From: Azospirillum endophyticum
GTDB lineage: Bacteria; Pseudomonadota; Alphaproteobacteria; Azospirillales; Azospirillaceae
Direction: 5' to 3'
Assembly (NCBI RefSeq): GCF_016595245.1
Contig: NZ_JAENHM010000004.1
Span: 20,029 to 69,890, forward strand
Length of the DNA stretch: 49,862 nucleotides
The notes under the pieces were generated by a model, which saw only the letters and a list, made by a program, of their open reading frames with translations, did not search any database and was not told the DNA's origin. Made by a program: the position numbers and the translations under genes. The stretch's first letter is position 1; the number at the start of each line of letters is the position of its first letter. Of this stretch, positions 28,654-36,642 are shown one piece after another.

Positions 28654-28857
28654 CAACAAGAAGAGTTTCATAAGGCACCTGTAATACGCGGGATCTCCAA
28701 CCTGCCAAACGCTTGAGACGATCAGGCAAGAAATTGAGCGTATCGGGCGGGATCGCGGCATGCCGGTCGTTTATCTAATTGGATGTCGGACGGGGGGCTT
28801 GGCCACGACGATGGCCAGCCTTTTCGGTCGCTGCGAGACATCAAAAGGACGAAGCTC

Positions 28858-29610
28858 ATGACGCGCCTGAATGGAAAGCGCACCCTGATCACCGGCGGCA
28901 CCTCGGGCATCGGTCTCGAAACCGCCAAGCAGTTCCTGGAGGAAGGCGCCCGTGTCATCGTGACCGGCAACAATCCCGACTCCATCGAACGGGCGAAATC
29001 CACGCTCGGCTCCGAGGTTCCCGTTCTCAGGGCCGACAGCGCGAACGTAGAGGCGCAGCGGATGCTCGCCGACGCGGTGAAGGAGCATTACGGTCAGCTG
29101 GATGTCGCCTTCCTCAACGCCGGCGTTTCGGTCTGGCAGCCGATCGAGCACTGGACCGAAGAGGCGTTCGACCGGTCCTTCGCGATCAACGTAAAGGGTC
29201 CCTACTTCCTGATCCAGGCCTTGCTGCCTGTTTTCGCCAATCCGGCATCCGTGGTGCTGAATACCTCGGTCAACGCCCATGTCGGTGCCGCCACCTCGTC
29301 GGTCTATGGCGCGACCAAGGCGGCCTTCCTCAACCTGTCGAAGACGCTGTCCGCCGAATTCCTTCCGCGCGGCATCCGCATCAACGCGGTCAGCCCCGGC
29401 CCGGTCGATACGCCGCTCTACGACAAGCTTGGCATTCCCGACGCCTATAGGGACCAGGTGAACAAGGACATCGTCTCGACGATCCCGCTTGGCCGCTTCG
29501 GCAGTCCCAAGGAGGTTGCCAAGGCCGTCGTCTATCTGGCGTCCGACGACTCTGCATGGACCATCGGTTCGGAGATCGTGGTCGACGGCGGGCGGACCCT
29601 GAACATGTGA
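28858..29610 (+). CDS. SDR-family oxidoreductase
   Basis: 250 residues, classical SDR. TGGTSGIGLETAKQFLEEGA binds the cofactor; the Asn of the FLNAGV motif, the Ser of LNTSVNAHVG, and YGATKAAFL (Tyr-x3-Lys) form the active site. The C-terminus is the usual GSEIVVDGGRTLNM. TGNNPDSIERAK after strand 2 suggests NADP preference (no Asp at the end of strand 2). It ends the plus-strand run beginning with the Old Yellow Enzyme gene. The 204 bases upstream are open in another frame, reading ETIRQEIERIGRDRGMPVVY, which may be a remnant. Confidence 0.9.
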   Translation: MTRLNGKRTLITGGTSGIGLETAKQFLEEGARVIVTGNNPDSIERAKSTLGSEVPVLRADSANVEAQRMLADAVKEHYGQLDVAFLNAGVSVWQPIEHWTEEAFDRSFAINVKGPYFLIQALLPVFANPASVVLNTSVNAHVGAATSSVYGATKAAFLNLSKTLSAEFLPRGIRINAVSPGPVDTPLYDKLGIPDAYRDQVNKDIVSTIPLGRFGSPKEVAKAVVYLASDDSAWTIGSEIVVDGGRTLNM

Positions 29611-29712
29611 TCGGACCGGTCACGCCCGCATGGTCTGGTACGGCACCGACAGCGCCAACCGCAGCGATCCTGCGTCCGCGGTGCCGGCATCTTCGAAGCG
29701 GTACCAGCTCCA

Positions 29713-30600
29713 TCAGGGCGTGGCCGACATCGCGCGCATCTCGGCCCTGATCCAGTTGGCGGTCGTCCGCACATCGACGCGTCCCCGCAAATGATCGGCG
29801 ATCCACAGCTGGAGTTCATAGGGACCGGCAACGAAACCGAGAGGCGCGACAAGGTGACCCGATCGAATTTCGTCATCGACCAACAGCCTTGGGGCCAGTG
29901 CCAAGCCCAGTCCGCAAGCGGCCGCTTGTATGACGAGATAAAAATGCGCGTATACTTCATTCGGCGTCATCCGAAGCTCCGGGCGGCCTAAGGCAGCGGC
30001 CCAGTCGGTCCAAGCCTGTGGGCGTGTCGCACTGCCAAGGATCCGCGCACGCAGAAGGTCGTCCGGCTTTGAAAGGCCAAGCCGGTCTGCATAGTCGGGA
30101 TGGCAGACCGGGCCGATCTCCTCATGGATCAGCGTCTCGGCGACAGCGCCTGCCGGTGCCCGGTATATGCTTGTACGGATTGCGAGGCTGATCTCCTCGC
30201 GAATGAAGTCGACATTGTCATAGTTGATGTTGAGCCGAAGCTCGATCGCCTGATTTGCACGCTTGAATTTTTCGAGCCGCGGGATCAGCCAACGCATCAT
30301 CACCGTCGACGAACATGAAAGCGTAAGCGGACCTGGCTGAACGCGCGAAACTGCGATCTGCATCCGATCGAACGCTTCGGCGAGTTCCGACGCAAGCTGG
30401 GCACCCTCGCGGGTCGGCACGATGGCCCTTGGATGCCGCTCGAACAATGGCAGGCCAAACCTCTCTTCCAACGCCTTTACATGGCGGCTCACAGCGCCAT
30501 GCGTCACACCGAGTTCCGTCGCCGCGGCGTTCATGCTGCCGAGGCGTGCTGCCGCCTCGAAAGCCCGCAGGGCATTCAGTGGCAGGTGGGTGATGGGCAT
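29713..30600 (-). CDS. LysR-family transcriptional regulator (GcvA-like)
   Basis: 295 residues from the ATG at 30600; GGGAGG precedes it. The HTH domain PLNALRAFEAAARLGSMNAAATELGVTHGAVSRHVKALEE and LFERHPRAIVPTREG are typical of the GcvA/AmpR branch. The effector domain includes LTLSCSSTVMMRWLIPRLEKFKR and AAACGLGLALAPRLLVDDEI. It is divergent from the RLP operon with an AT-rich 340-base region between, so it is the likely regulator of that operon; it also lies convergent to the SDR gene, 102 bases away. Confidence 0.9.
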   Translation of the reverse strand: MPITHLPLNALRAFEAAARLGSMNAAATELGVTHGAVSRHVKALEERFGLPLFERHPRAIVPTREGAQLASELAEAFDRMQIAVSRVQPGPLTLSCSSTVMMRWLIPRLEKFKRANQAIELRLNINYDNVDFIREEISLAIRTSIYRAPAGAVAETLIHEEIGPVCHPDYADRLGLSKPDDLLRARILGSATRPQAWTDWAAALGRPELRMTPNEVYAHFYLVIQAAACGLGLALAPRLLVDDEIRSGHLVAPLGFVAGPYELQLWIADHLRGRVDVRTTANWIRAEMRAMSATP

Positions 30601-30940
30601 CGCAGCCTCCCTTGAGACGTTCGAGTGAGTTTTTATCACATCAAGCCGCGCCGATCTCGCCTGGGCAATGTTTGTGCCCTGTATTATGTTTCTGCCCAAC
30701 AAGGAAGAACGTAAGCCAATATTGAAAATTTTTTTGAAAAGCATAAGAGACGTTTTGCGGAATATATTAAATCACGAGATCACTTATCGTTTTATGATCA
30801 ATAGAATTTTAAAGGTAAACTTTGAGTTTGAGATCGATAAATTGATGATATTTGCGAAATTTCACTGCGAACTTTGAGAGCGAATACGGCCACCTCGTGC
30901 AATAGAGCGCGTTCGGCCTTGTGATCCAAGGGAGGACATC
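30601..30940. promoter_or_regulatory. AT-rich divergent control region of the RLP operon
   Basis: 340 bases, much more AT-rich than both flanking genes, especially 30700-30865. The nonamer AACTTTGAG occurs twice in the same orientation, at 30818-30826 and 30870-30878 (52 bases apart, close to five helical turns). GGGAGG is the ribosome site for the GTG at 30941. Promoters for both directions should be here; exact boxes are not assigned. Confidence 0.5.
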
Positions 30941-32224
30941 GTGCCTGTCACCGCTCCATCCGTGCCTGCGCCCCCACTGCGCATTGAGGCTGACTATCTT
31001 GTCGAAACCATCGGTGATCCGCGCCGAGCCGTCGAGATCATGGCAGGGGAGCAGTCGAGCGGGACCTTCGTGCCCGTTCCCGGAGAGACGCCCGAGTTGA
31101 AGGCGCGTTCCGCGGCCCGTGTCGAACGCTTGGAAATCCTGGATGAGCGGATCGAAACCCCGACGCTGCCGACCACCGCGGCGACCTCCGGCGTCGAGAT
31201 CCGTCGGGCTCGGGCGACGCTGTCCTGGCCGATCGAGAATTTCGGCGCCTCCCTTCCGAACCTGCTCGCCACCGTCGCCGGCAACCTGTTCGAGCTGAAG
31301 TCCATCACGGGCCTACGCATCCTCGACATCCGCCTGCCGGCGGCCTTCGCACAGGCCTATCCGGGGCCGCGCTTCGGCATCGAAGGCACGCGCCGCCTCG
31401 CCGGGGTCAAGGATGGCCCGATCATCGGGACGATCATCAAGCCGAGTGTCGGTTTCGACCCGCAACAGACCGCCGATCTCGTCGCCAGCCTCTGCGAGGG
31501 TGGCATCGACTTCATCAAGGACGACGAGTTGCAGGCGGACGGGCCGCACTGCCCCTTCGACGCGCGCGTCCGCGCCGTGATGCAGGTCGTCAACGCCCAT
31601 GCGGACCGCACCGGCCGCAAGGTGATGGTCGCCTTCAACCTCACGGGCGATCTCGACCAGATGCGCCGCCGCCACGACCTCCTGGTCGCGGAGGGGGCTA
31701 CCTGTCTGATGGCGAGCGTGAACTCGGTCGGCCTCACCGGCATGATCGAACTCGGCCGCTTCAGCGCCCTGCCGATCCATGCGCACCGCAATGGCTGGGG
31801 CTATCTTTCACGCCATCCGCTGCTCGGCTGGTCCTATGTCGCGTGGCAGAAGATCTGGCGCCTCGCGGGTGCCGACCACATGCATGTCAACGGGCTCGCC
31901 AACAAGTTCTCCGAAGACGACGACAGCGTGATCGCCTCGGCGCGCACCTGCCTGACACCGCTCTTCCCGGACAAGCCCTGCCTCGCCATGCCGGTCTTCT
32001 CCTCGGGCCAGGGCGTGCGGCAGGCGCCCGGCACCTACGCGGCGCTCGGCTCGACCGACCTCATCGTCACGGCGGGCGGCGGCATCGTGGCCCATCCGGG
32101 CGGGCCTGCCGCGGGCGTCGCGGCCCTGCGCCAGGCCTGGGAGGCGGCGGTCGCCGGCATCCCGCTCGACCGGCACGCCCGCGAGCACAGGGAACTCGAA
32201 CAGGCCCTGGGAGCCGCCGCATGA
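30941..32224 (+). CDS. RuBisCO-like protein (form IV), probable 3-oxo-acid-4-phosphate decarboxylase or transcarboxylase/hydrolase
   Basis: 427 residues from a GTG start. The large-subunit fold is clear from GTIIKPSVGFDP, the carbamate motif GGIDFIKDDELQ, HAHRNGWGYLSRHP, ADHMHVNGLANKF, PVFSSGQGVRQ and TAGGGIVAHPGG. By alignment to RuBisCO: K167 is the Lys175 equivalent, S169 replaces Lys177, K193-D195-E196 are the metal ligands (Lys201/Asp203/Glu204), H282-R283 match His294-Arg295, H315 matches His327 and K322 matches loop-6 Lys334 with the same 7-residue spacing. Loop 6 is GLANKF, not the RuBisCO GTVVGK, so CO2 fixation is not expected. RLPs coupled to a DUF1537 kinase act on 3-oxo-isoapionate 4-phosphate (OiaX, OiaT). 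It overlaps the kinase start by ATGA. Confidence 0.9.
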   Translation: MPVTAPSVPAPPLRIEADYLVETIGDPRRAVEIMAGEQSSGTFVPVPGETPELKARSAARVERLEILDERIETPTLPTTAATSGVEIRRARATLSWPIENFGASLPNLLATVAGNLFELKSITGLRILDIRLPAAFAQAYPGPRFGIEGTRRLAGVKDGPIIGTIIKPSVGFDPQQTADLVASLCEGGIDFIKDDELQADGPHCPFDARVRAVMQVVNAHADRTGRKVMVAFNLTGDLDQMRRRHDLLVAEGATCLMASVNSVGLTGMIELGRFSALPIHAHRNGWGYLSRHPLLGWSYVAWQKIWRLAGADHMHVNGLANKFSEDDDSVIASARTCLTPLFPDKPCLAMPVFSSGQGVRQAPGTYAALGSTDLIVTAGGGIVAHPGGPAAGVAALRQAWEAAVAGIPLDRHAREHRELEQALGAAA

Positions 32225-33603
32225 GCCCCTCTGCTCCGCGCGCCCTGCCCGACGGGCCGCTCGTCGCCTTCTACGGCGACGACTTCACCGGCTCCTCCGC
32301 CTCGATGGAGGTGCTGGCCTTCGCCGGCCTGCCCACCGTCCTGTTCCTGCAACCGCCCTCCCGGAAACGGCTTGCGGACTTCGCGTCGATGCGGGCGATC
32401 GGCATCGCCGGGACCGCGCGGGCACAGTCGCCCGCCTGGATGGACGCACATCTGCCGGACATCTTCCGGCTGCTGGCCGGGCTCGGGGCACCGGTGGCGC
32501 ATTACAAGGTCTGCTCGACCTTCGATTCCGCTCCCCATGTCGGTTCGATCGGGCGGGCTGCCGACATCGGCGCGGCCGTCTTCGGGCCCGCCTGGATGCC
32601 GATGGTGGTCGGCGACCCGGGGATGGGCCGCTACCAGAGTTTCGGCCATCTGTTCGCTCTTGCCGACGGCACCGGCTATCGCCTGGACCGGCATCCGACG
32701 ATGGCGCGCCATCCGGTCACGCCGATGGATGAGGCGGACCTCGGTCGCCACCTCGCCCGCCAGACTGAAAAGCGCATCGGTCTTGTCGATTTCGTGACGA
32801 TGAAGCGTGGGCATGCCGAAGCCCAGCTCGACCGTGCCTTGGACAATGCCGCCGAGATCATCTCCCTCGACGTGCTCGACCGCGAGACATTGACCGAGGC
32901 CGGGCGCCTGATCTGGGAACGGGGCGGAGCACCCGCCTTCGGGATCGGCTCGCAAGGCTTCGAAGCGGCGCTGGTGGCCTACTGGCAGGCGGCCGGTCTG
33001 CTCCCTACGGAGCCGGACCTTCCCCATCCCAAACCCGTCGGGCGGATCGCCTGTGTGTCCGGCTCGGTGTCGCCGGTGACGGCTGCACAGATCGCCCACG
33101 CGCTCGACAACGGCTTCGCCGGTATCCGGATCGACGCCCGGCGCGTGGTCGATCCTGCCGCGTGGGAGCGCGAGATCGGCCGCGTCGGCGAGGCGGCATT
33201 GGCGGCCCTCGGCGAGGGTCGCGACCCGCTCGTCTACAGCGCCACCGGTCCGGACGACCCGGCGGTTTCGGATTTCCTGACTGCGACCCAGGCGGCCGGG
33301 CTTTCGGTCGAACTGGTGAACGAGCGGCTCGGGGCGGGGCTCGGACAGGTCCTACGCGCCGCGATCATCGGCGGCGGCCTGACCCGGGCGGTGATCTCCG
33401 GCGGAGACACGTCGGGGCGGGCCGCGGCACAGCTTGGCATCGACGCATTGACCGCGATCGGTCCGCTCGATCCCGGCTCGCCGCTCTGCCGCACCCATGG
33501 CGAGGAGTGCCCGGTCGACGGGCTGGAAATCGCTCTGAAGGGCGGTCAGGTCGGACGTCCCGACTTCCTCCAGGCCGTCAGGCAAGGCGGACGTTCATCA
33601 TGA
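32221..33603 (+). CDS. oiaK: Four-carbon acid sugar kinase family (DUF1537), OiaK-like
   Basis: 460 residues. The N-terminal motif LVAFYGDDFTGSSASMEVL and the C-terminal nucleotide site AVISGGDTSGRAAAQLGI define the family. KVCSTFDSAPHVGSIGRA and VVGDPGMGRYQSFGHLF are further conserved segments. Family members phosphorylate 3-oxo or 2-hydroxy C4/C5 sugar acids at O4 (OtnK, DtnK, OiaK). The classic OtnK clusters also have a class II aldolase OtnC; here an RLP takes that place, which points to 3-oxo-isoapionate kinase or a close relative. The ATG at 32221 overlaps the RLP stop by 4 bases, and its own stop overlaps an SDR-like stub by 4 bases. The exact substrate is inferred from context only. 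Confidence 0.85.
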   Translation: MSPSAPRALPDGPLVAFYGDDFTGSSASMEVLAFAGLPTVLFLQPPSRKRLADFASMRAIGIAGTARAQSPAWMDAHLPDIFRLLAGLGAPVAHYKVCSTFDSAPHVGSIGRAADIGAAVFGPAWMPMVVGDPGMGRYQSFGHLFALADGTGYRLDRHPTMARHPVTPMDEADLGRHLARQTEKRIGLVDFVTMKRGHAEAQLDRALDNAAEIISLDVLDRETLTEAGRLIWERGGAPAFGIGSQGFEAALVAYWQAAGLLPTEPDLPHPKPVGRIACVSGSVSPVTAAQIAHALDNGFAGIRIDARRVVDPAAWEREIGRVGEAALAALGEGRDPLVYSATGPDDPAVSDFLTATQAAGLSVELVNERLGAGLGQVLRAAIIGGGLTRAVISGGDTSGRAAAQLGIDALTAIGPLDPGSPLCRTHGEECPVDGLEIALKGGQVGRPDFLQAVRQGGRSS

Positions 33604-33701
33604 GAAGGGAAACCGTGATGCACCGAAGAGTGGCCGCGAACGTCGCGCCGGTCACGGGCGGCGCACGCGGCATCGGGCTCATGACCGCCCGCGCCTTCTG
33701 A
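33600..33701 (+). pseudogene. Truncated SDR N-terminus, coupled to the kinase stop
   Basis: 33 codons, starting with an ATG that overlaps the kinase stop (ATGA) and ending in TGA at 33701. The reading includes VAPVTGGARGIGLMTARAF, the cofactor-binding TGGxxGIG motif of short-chain dehydrogenases, then stops where the second half of the Rossmann fold should follow. No matching continuation is seen in other frames before dctP at 33781. It looks like an SDR gene lost by deletion, with its translational coupling kept. Confidence 0.75.
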
Positions 33702-33780
33702 TATTCGAGCGCGCCGCTCCGCCCATGGCCCGAGTGGCGTCGCGATCCAGCAAAAAGAACACGATCCGACGGAGGAAACC

Positions 33781-34800
33781 ATGACCCTGATCCTTTCACG
33801 GCGGCGCTTCGCGACCTTGGGCGCGACGGTGGCGATCGGCGCGGCGCTGCCCCTGCGTTATGCCCGCGCGGCCGAATTCAGCTTCAAGCTCGGCACCAAC
33901 GTTCCCGAGACGCATCCGCTCAACGTGCACGCCCGCAAGGCCGCGGCGGCACTTCTGGAAGCCACCGGCGGCCGGGTCGAGCTGAAGCTCTTCCCCAACA
34001 ACCAGCTCGGCGGCGATGCCGACATGTTCTCGCAGCTGCGCTCCGGCGCGCTCGAGTGCTTCACCCTCTCCGGCGTCAACGTGCTTTCGACGCTGATCCC
34101 CTCCACGGCGATCTCGGGTGTGGGCTTCGCCTTCAAGGACTACCCGACCCTGTGGAAGGCCCTCGACGGCCGTCTCGGTGAGCATCTGCGCGGTCAGATC
34201 TCGAAGGCCGGCCTCGTTGCCATGGAAAAGATCTGGGACAACGGCTTCCGGCAGGTGACGACGAGCACGAAGCCGATCGTCACTCCCGACGATCTCAAAG
34301 GCATGAAGATTCGCGTCCCGGTCAGCGCGCTCTGGACCTCGCTGTTCAAATCGCTGGGCGCTACGCCGGCCGGCATCAATTTCGCGGAGGTGTATTCCGC
34401 CCTGCAAACCCGGATCGTGGACGGCCAGGAGAACCCGCCGGCGATCATCTCCGCGGCAAAGCTGTACGAAGTGCAGAAATACTGCTCGCTGACGAACCAC
34501 ATGTGGGACGGCTGGTGGTTCCTGATGAACCGCCGCGCCTGGTCCCGCCTGTCGCCCGAGCTGCAGGAGACGTTCGCGCGCGTGGTGAACGGTGCCGCCA
34601 TGGCCGAGCGCCAGGAGGTGGCGCAGCAGAACGAAACCCTGAAAGCCGACCTCGCCGCCGCGGGAATGACCTTCAACACCGTCGATCCCACGCCATTCCG
34701 CGAGACGCTGACGAAGGCCGGCTTCTATCGGGACTGGAAGGAGAAGTTCGGGGCAGAGGCCTGGAGCATCCTGGAGGAAGCGACCGGCGAGCTCAGCTGA
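33781..34800 (+). CDS. dctP: TRAP transporter substrate-binding protein (DctP family) with Tat-type signal
   Basis: 339 residues. The N-terminus LSRRRFATLGATVAIGAALPLRYARAA looks like a twin-arginine signal. The mature part has the DctP marks: FKLGTNVPETHPLNVHARKAA, VELKLFPNNQLGGDADMFSQLRSGALEC, DLKGMKIRVP (with the Arg that binds the substrate carboxylate), INFAEVYSALQTRIVDGQENP and YCSLTNHMWDGWWFLMN. It captures an acid in the periplasm for the DctQM fusion encoded two genes later. In context the ligand is probably a sugar acid such as an isoapionate- or tetronate-type compound. GGAGGAAACC precedes the ATG. Confidence 0.92.
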   Translation: MTLILSRRRFATLGATVAIGAALPLRYARAAEFSFKLGTNVPETHPLNVHARKAAAALLEATGGRVELKLFPNNQLGGDADMFSQLRSGALECFTLSGVNVLSTLIPSTAISGVGFAFKDYPTLWKALDGRLGEHLRGQISKAGLVAMEKIWDNGFRQVTTSTKPIVTPDDLKGMKIRVPVSALWTSLFKSLGATPAGINFAEVYSALQTRIVDGQENPPAIISAAKLYEVQKYCSLTNHMWDGWWFLMNRRAWSRLSPELQETFARVVNGAAMAERQEVAQQNETLKADLAAAGMTFNTVDPTPFRETLTKAGFYRDWKEKFGAEAWSILEEATGELS

Positions 34801-35020
34801 GGTCCGCCGCGAAGCCGACCGGCGCCCGTGATCTCCTCGACGGGCGCTGCCGGCTGGCTGCGGGAGGATGCCTGTCGGCATGCCGACCTGCTCCGCAGCA
34901 TCGCGTTCATCCTTGGAAATTTCCGACGACAGCATCGTCCGCGGCTGGGCGGTCGCCAACGCGCGATCCCGCTTGCCAGCCCGCAACCGAACCAGAGGCG
35001 GCCGAGAGGCCGACAGAACC

Positions 35021-36436
35021 ATGCGCCGCCACCGCCGCGCCAAGATCGTCGCCACCGTAGGTCCCGCAAGTGCCGCGCCTGACACGCTGCGGGCCCTTTT
35101 CCTTGCGGGCGTCGATACCTTCCGGCTGAACTTCAGCCACGGCCTGCAGGAGGACCATGCCAGGGTCCATGCGGCGATCCGCGCACTGGAGCAGGAGGTC
35201 GGCCGTCCGATCGGCATCCTGCAGGATCTCCAGGGTCCCAAAATCCGGATCGGCACCGTCAAGGATGGCCGGCTCGACCTTACGGCGGGCGAGACGGTGC
35301 GCTTCGTCCTCGACGGCAGCGAGGGCGACAGGCAGGCGATCCCGCTACGCCACCCGGAGATCTTCGCGGCGGCCGCTCCGGGCCAGGATTTGCTGATCGA
35401 CGACGGCCGGATACGGGTACGGGTCGTCGGGCTCGACGCCGAGACACTCACCGCCGAGGTGATCACCGGCGGCCCGGTCTCCAACCGCAAGGGCGTGAAC
35501 CTGCCCGGCACTCTGCTCGACCTCTCTCCCTTGACGCCCAAGGATCGCGCGGACCTCGCCTTCGGGCTGGAGCTTGGGGTCGATTGGGTTGCGCTCTCCT
35601 TCGTGCAGAAGCCCTCGGACGTCGTGGAGGCGCGCGCGCTGATCGGCGACCGCGCCGGCATCCTGTCGAAGATCGAGAAGCCGCAGGCGCTGGAGCGGAT
35701 CGGGGACATCATCCGCCTGTCCGACGCCGTCATGGTCGCCCGCGGCGATCTCGGCGTCGAGATCCCGCACGAGGACGTGCCGGGGCGCCAGAAGGAGTTG
35801 ATCCGCGCCTGCCGGCTCGCGGCCAAGCCCGTCGTGGTGGCGACCCAGATGCTTGATTCGATGGTTGCGGCACCCGCCCCGACCCGGGCGGAGGCATCGG
35901 ATGTGGCGACCGCAATCTATGACGGGGCCGACGCCGTGATGCTCTCGGCGGAATCGGCCACCGGGCGGTATCCGGTCGAAGCGGTGACGATGATGGACCG
36001 CATCATCCGTAGCGTGGAAGGACACAAGCTCTACCGTTCGATCGTCGCCACCTCCGATCCCGGCGAGGAGGAGACGCCGCCGCATGCGGTCGCCTCGGCG
36101 ACCGCGACGCTCGCCGAAGCGGTGCAGGCCAGTGCCATCGTGACCTATACGACGAGCGGCACCACGACCGCGCGCGTCGCCCGCAAACGGCCCGCAGTGC
36201 CGATCCTGGCCCTGACCCCGCATCTGGCGACGGCACGGCGGCTGTGCCTGATGTGGGGTGCCCACAGTGTCCACACGGATGACGTCGACTCCTACGAGGA
36301 GATGACGACCAAGGCTGCGGACTGTGCCGTGCAGGAGGAGTTCGCCAGACGCAGCGACCTCATCGTCACCACGGCCGGCATCCCCTTCCAGATGGCCGGA
36401 AACACCAACAACATCAGAGTAATTCAGATCCAATAA
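35021..36436 (+). CDS. pyk: Pyruvate kinase
   Basis: 471 residues from the ATG at 35021, the usual length. Marks: RRAKIVATVGPASAAPDTL, FRLNFSHGLQEDH, ILQDLQGPKIRIG, DWVALSFVQKP, ILSKIEKPQALERIGDII (catalytic Lys and metal Glu), MVARGDLGVEI, VVVATQMLDSM and DGADAVMLSAESATGRYPVEAV. The C-terminal allosteric domain has VQASAIVTYTTSGTTTARVARKRP. It converts PEP and ADP to pyruvate and ATP. Its place between the TRAP binding-protein gene and the TRAP membrane gene is unusual and suggests the pathway yields 3-phosphoglycerate. The 220 bases before it hold no gene. An upstream in-frame ATG at 34868 gives an unlike-family leader. Confidence 0.94.
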   Translation: MRRHRRAKIVATVGPASAAPDTLRALFLAGVDTFRLNFSHGLQEDHARVHAAIRALEQEVGRPIGILQDLQGPKIRIGTVKDGRLDLTAGETVRFVLDGSEGDRQAIPLRHPEIFAAAAPGQDLLIDDGRIRVRVVGLDAETLTAEVITGGPVSNRKGVNLPGTLLDLSPLTPKDRADLAFGLELGVDWVALSFVQKPSDVVEARALIGDRAGILSKIEKPQALERIGDIIRLSDAVMVARGDLGVEIPHEDVPGRQKELIRACRLAAKPVVVATQMLDSMVAAPAPTRAEASDVATAIYDGADAVMLSAESATGRYPVEAVTMMDRIIRSVEGHKLYRSIVATSDPGEEETPPHAVASATATLAEAVQASAIVTYTTSGTTTARVARKRPAVPILALTPHLATARRLCLMWGAHSVHTDDVDSYEEMTTKAADCAVQEEFARRSDLIVTTAGIPFQMAGNTNNIRVIQIQ

Positions 36437-36642
36437 AATCCAGAGTGTCGCCAACAAAATATTAATTGCTTCACTCAATGAATTTAGCGCCCAATATTTG
36501 TGATTCACGCAAGAGAAGAGCGAATAACCCCAATTGATGAGACGCGCAGGCAGTCGTTCAATTCTCAAGTCCGCACCTCAATACAATCGGTCAGGATCGG
36601 CTGTCAGTCGCTCCGATAAGGTCAAGCAAGGGAGGAGCTACC
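36437..36642. promoter_or_regulatory. AT-rich gap before dctQM, possible internal promoter
   Basis: 206 bases, AT-rich near 36440-36520, in an otherwise GC-rich operon. AAGGGAGGAG lies just before the dctQM ATG as a strong ribosome site. A promoter is likely but no box is assigned. Confidence 0.35.

Noticed and set aside
30941..32224. Genuine CO2-fixing RuBisCO large subunit
   Set aside because: Loop 6 and the Lys177 position differ from RuBisCO, there is no small subunit or phosphoribulokinase, and the neighbours are sugar-acid genes.
33796..35826. A 676-codon minus-strand frame antisense to dctP and pyk
   Set aside because: No domain signature; both plus-strand genes are certain.
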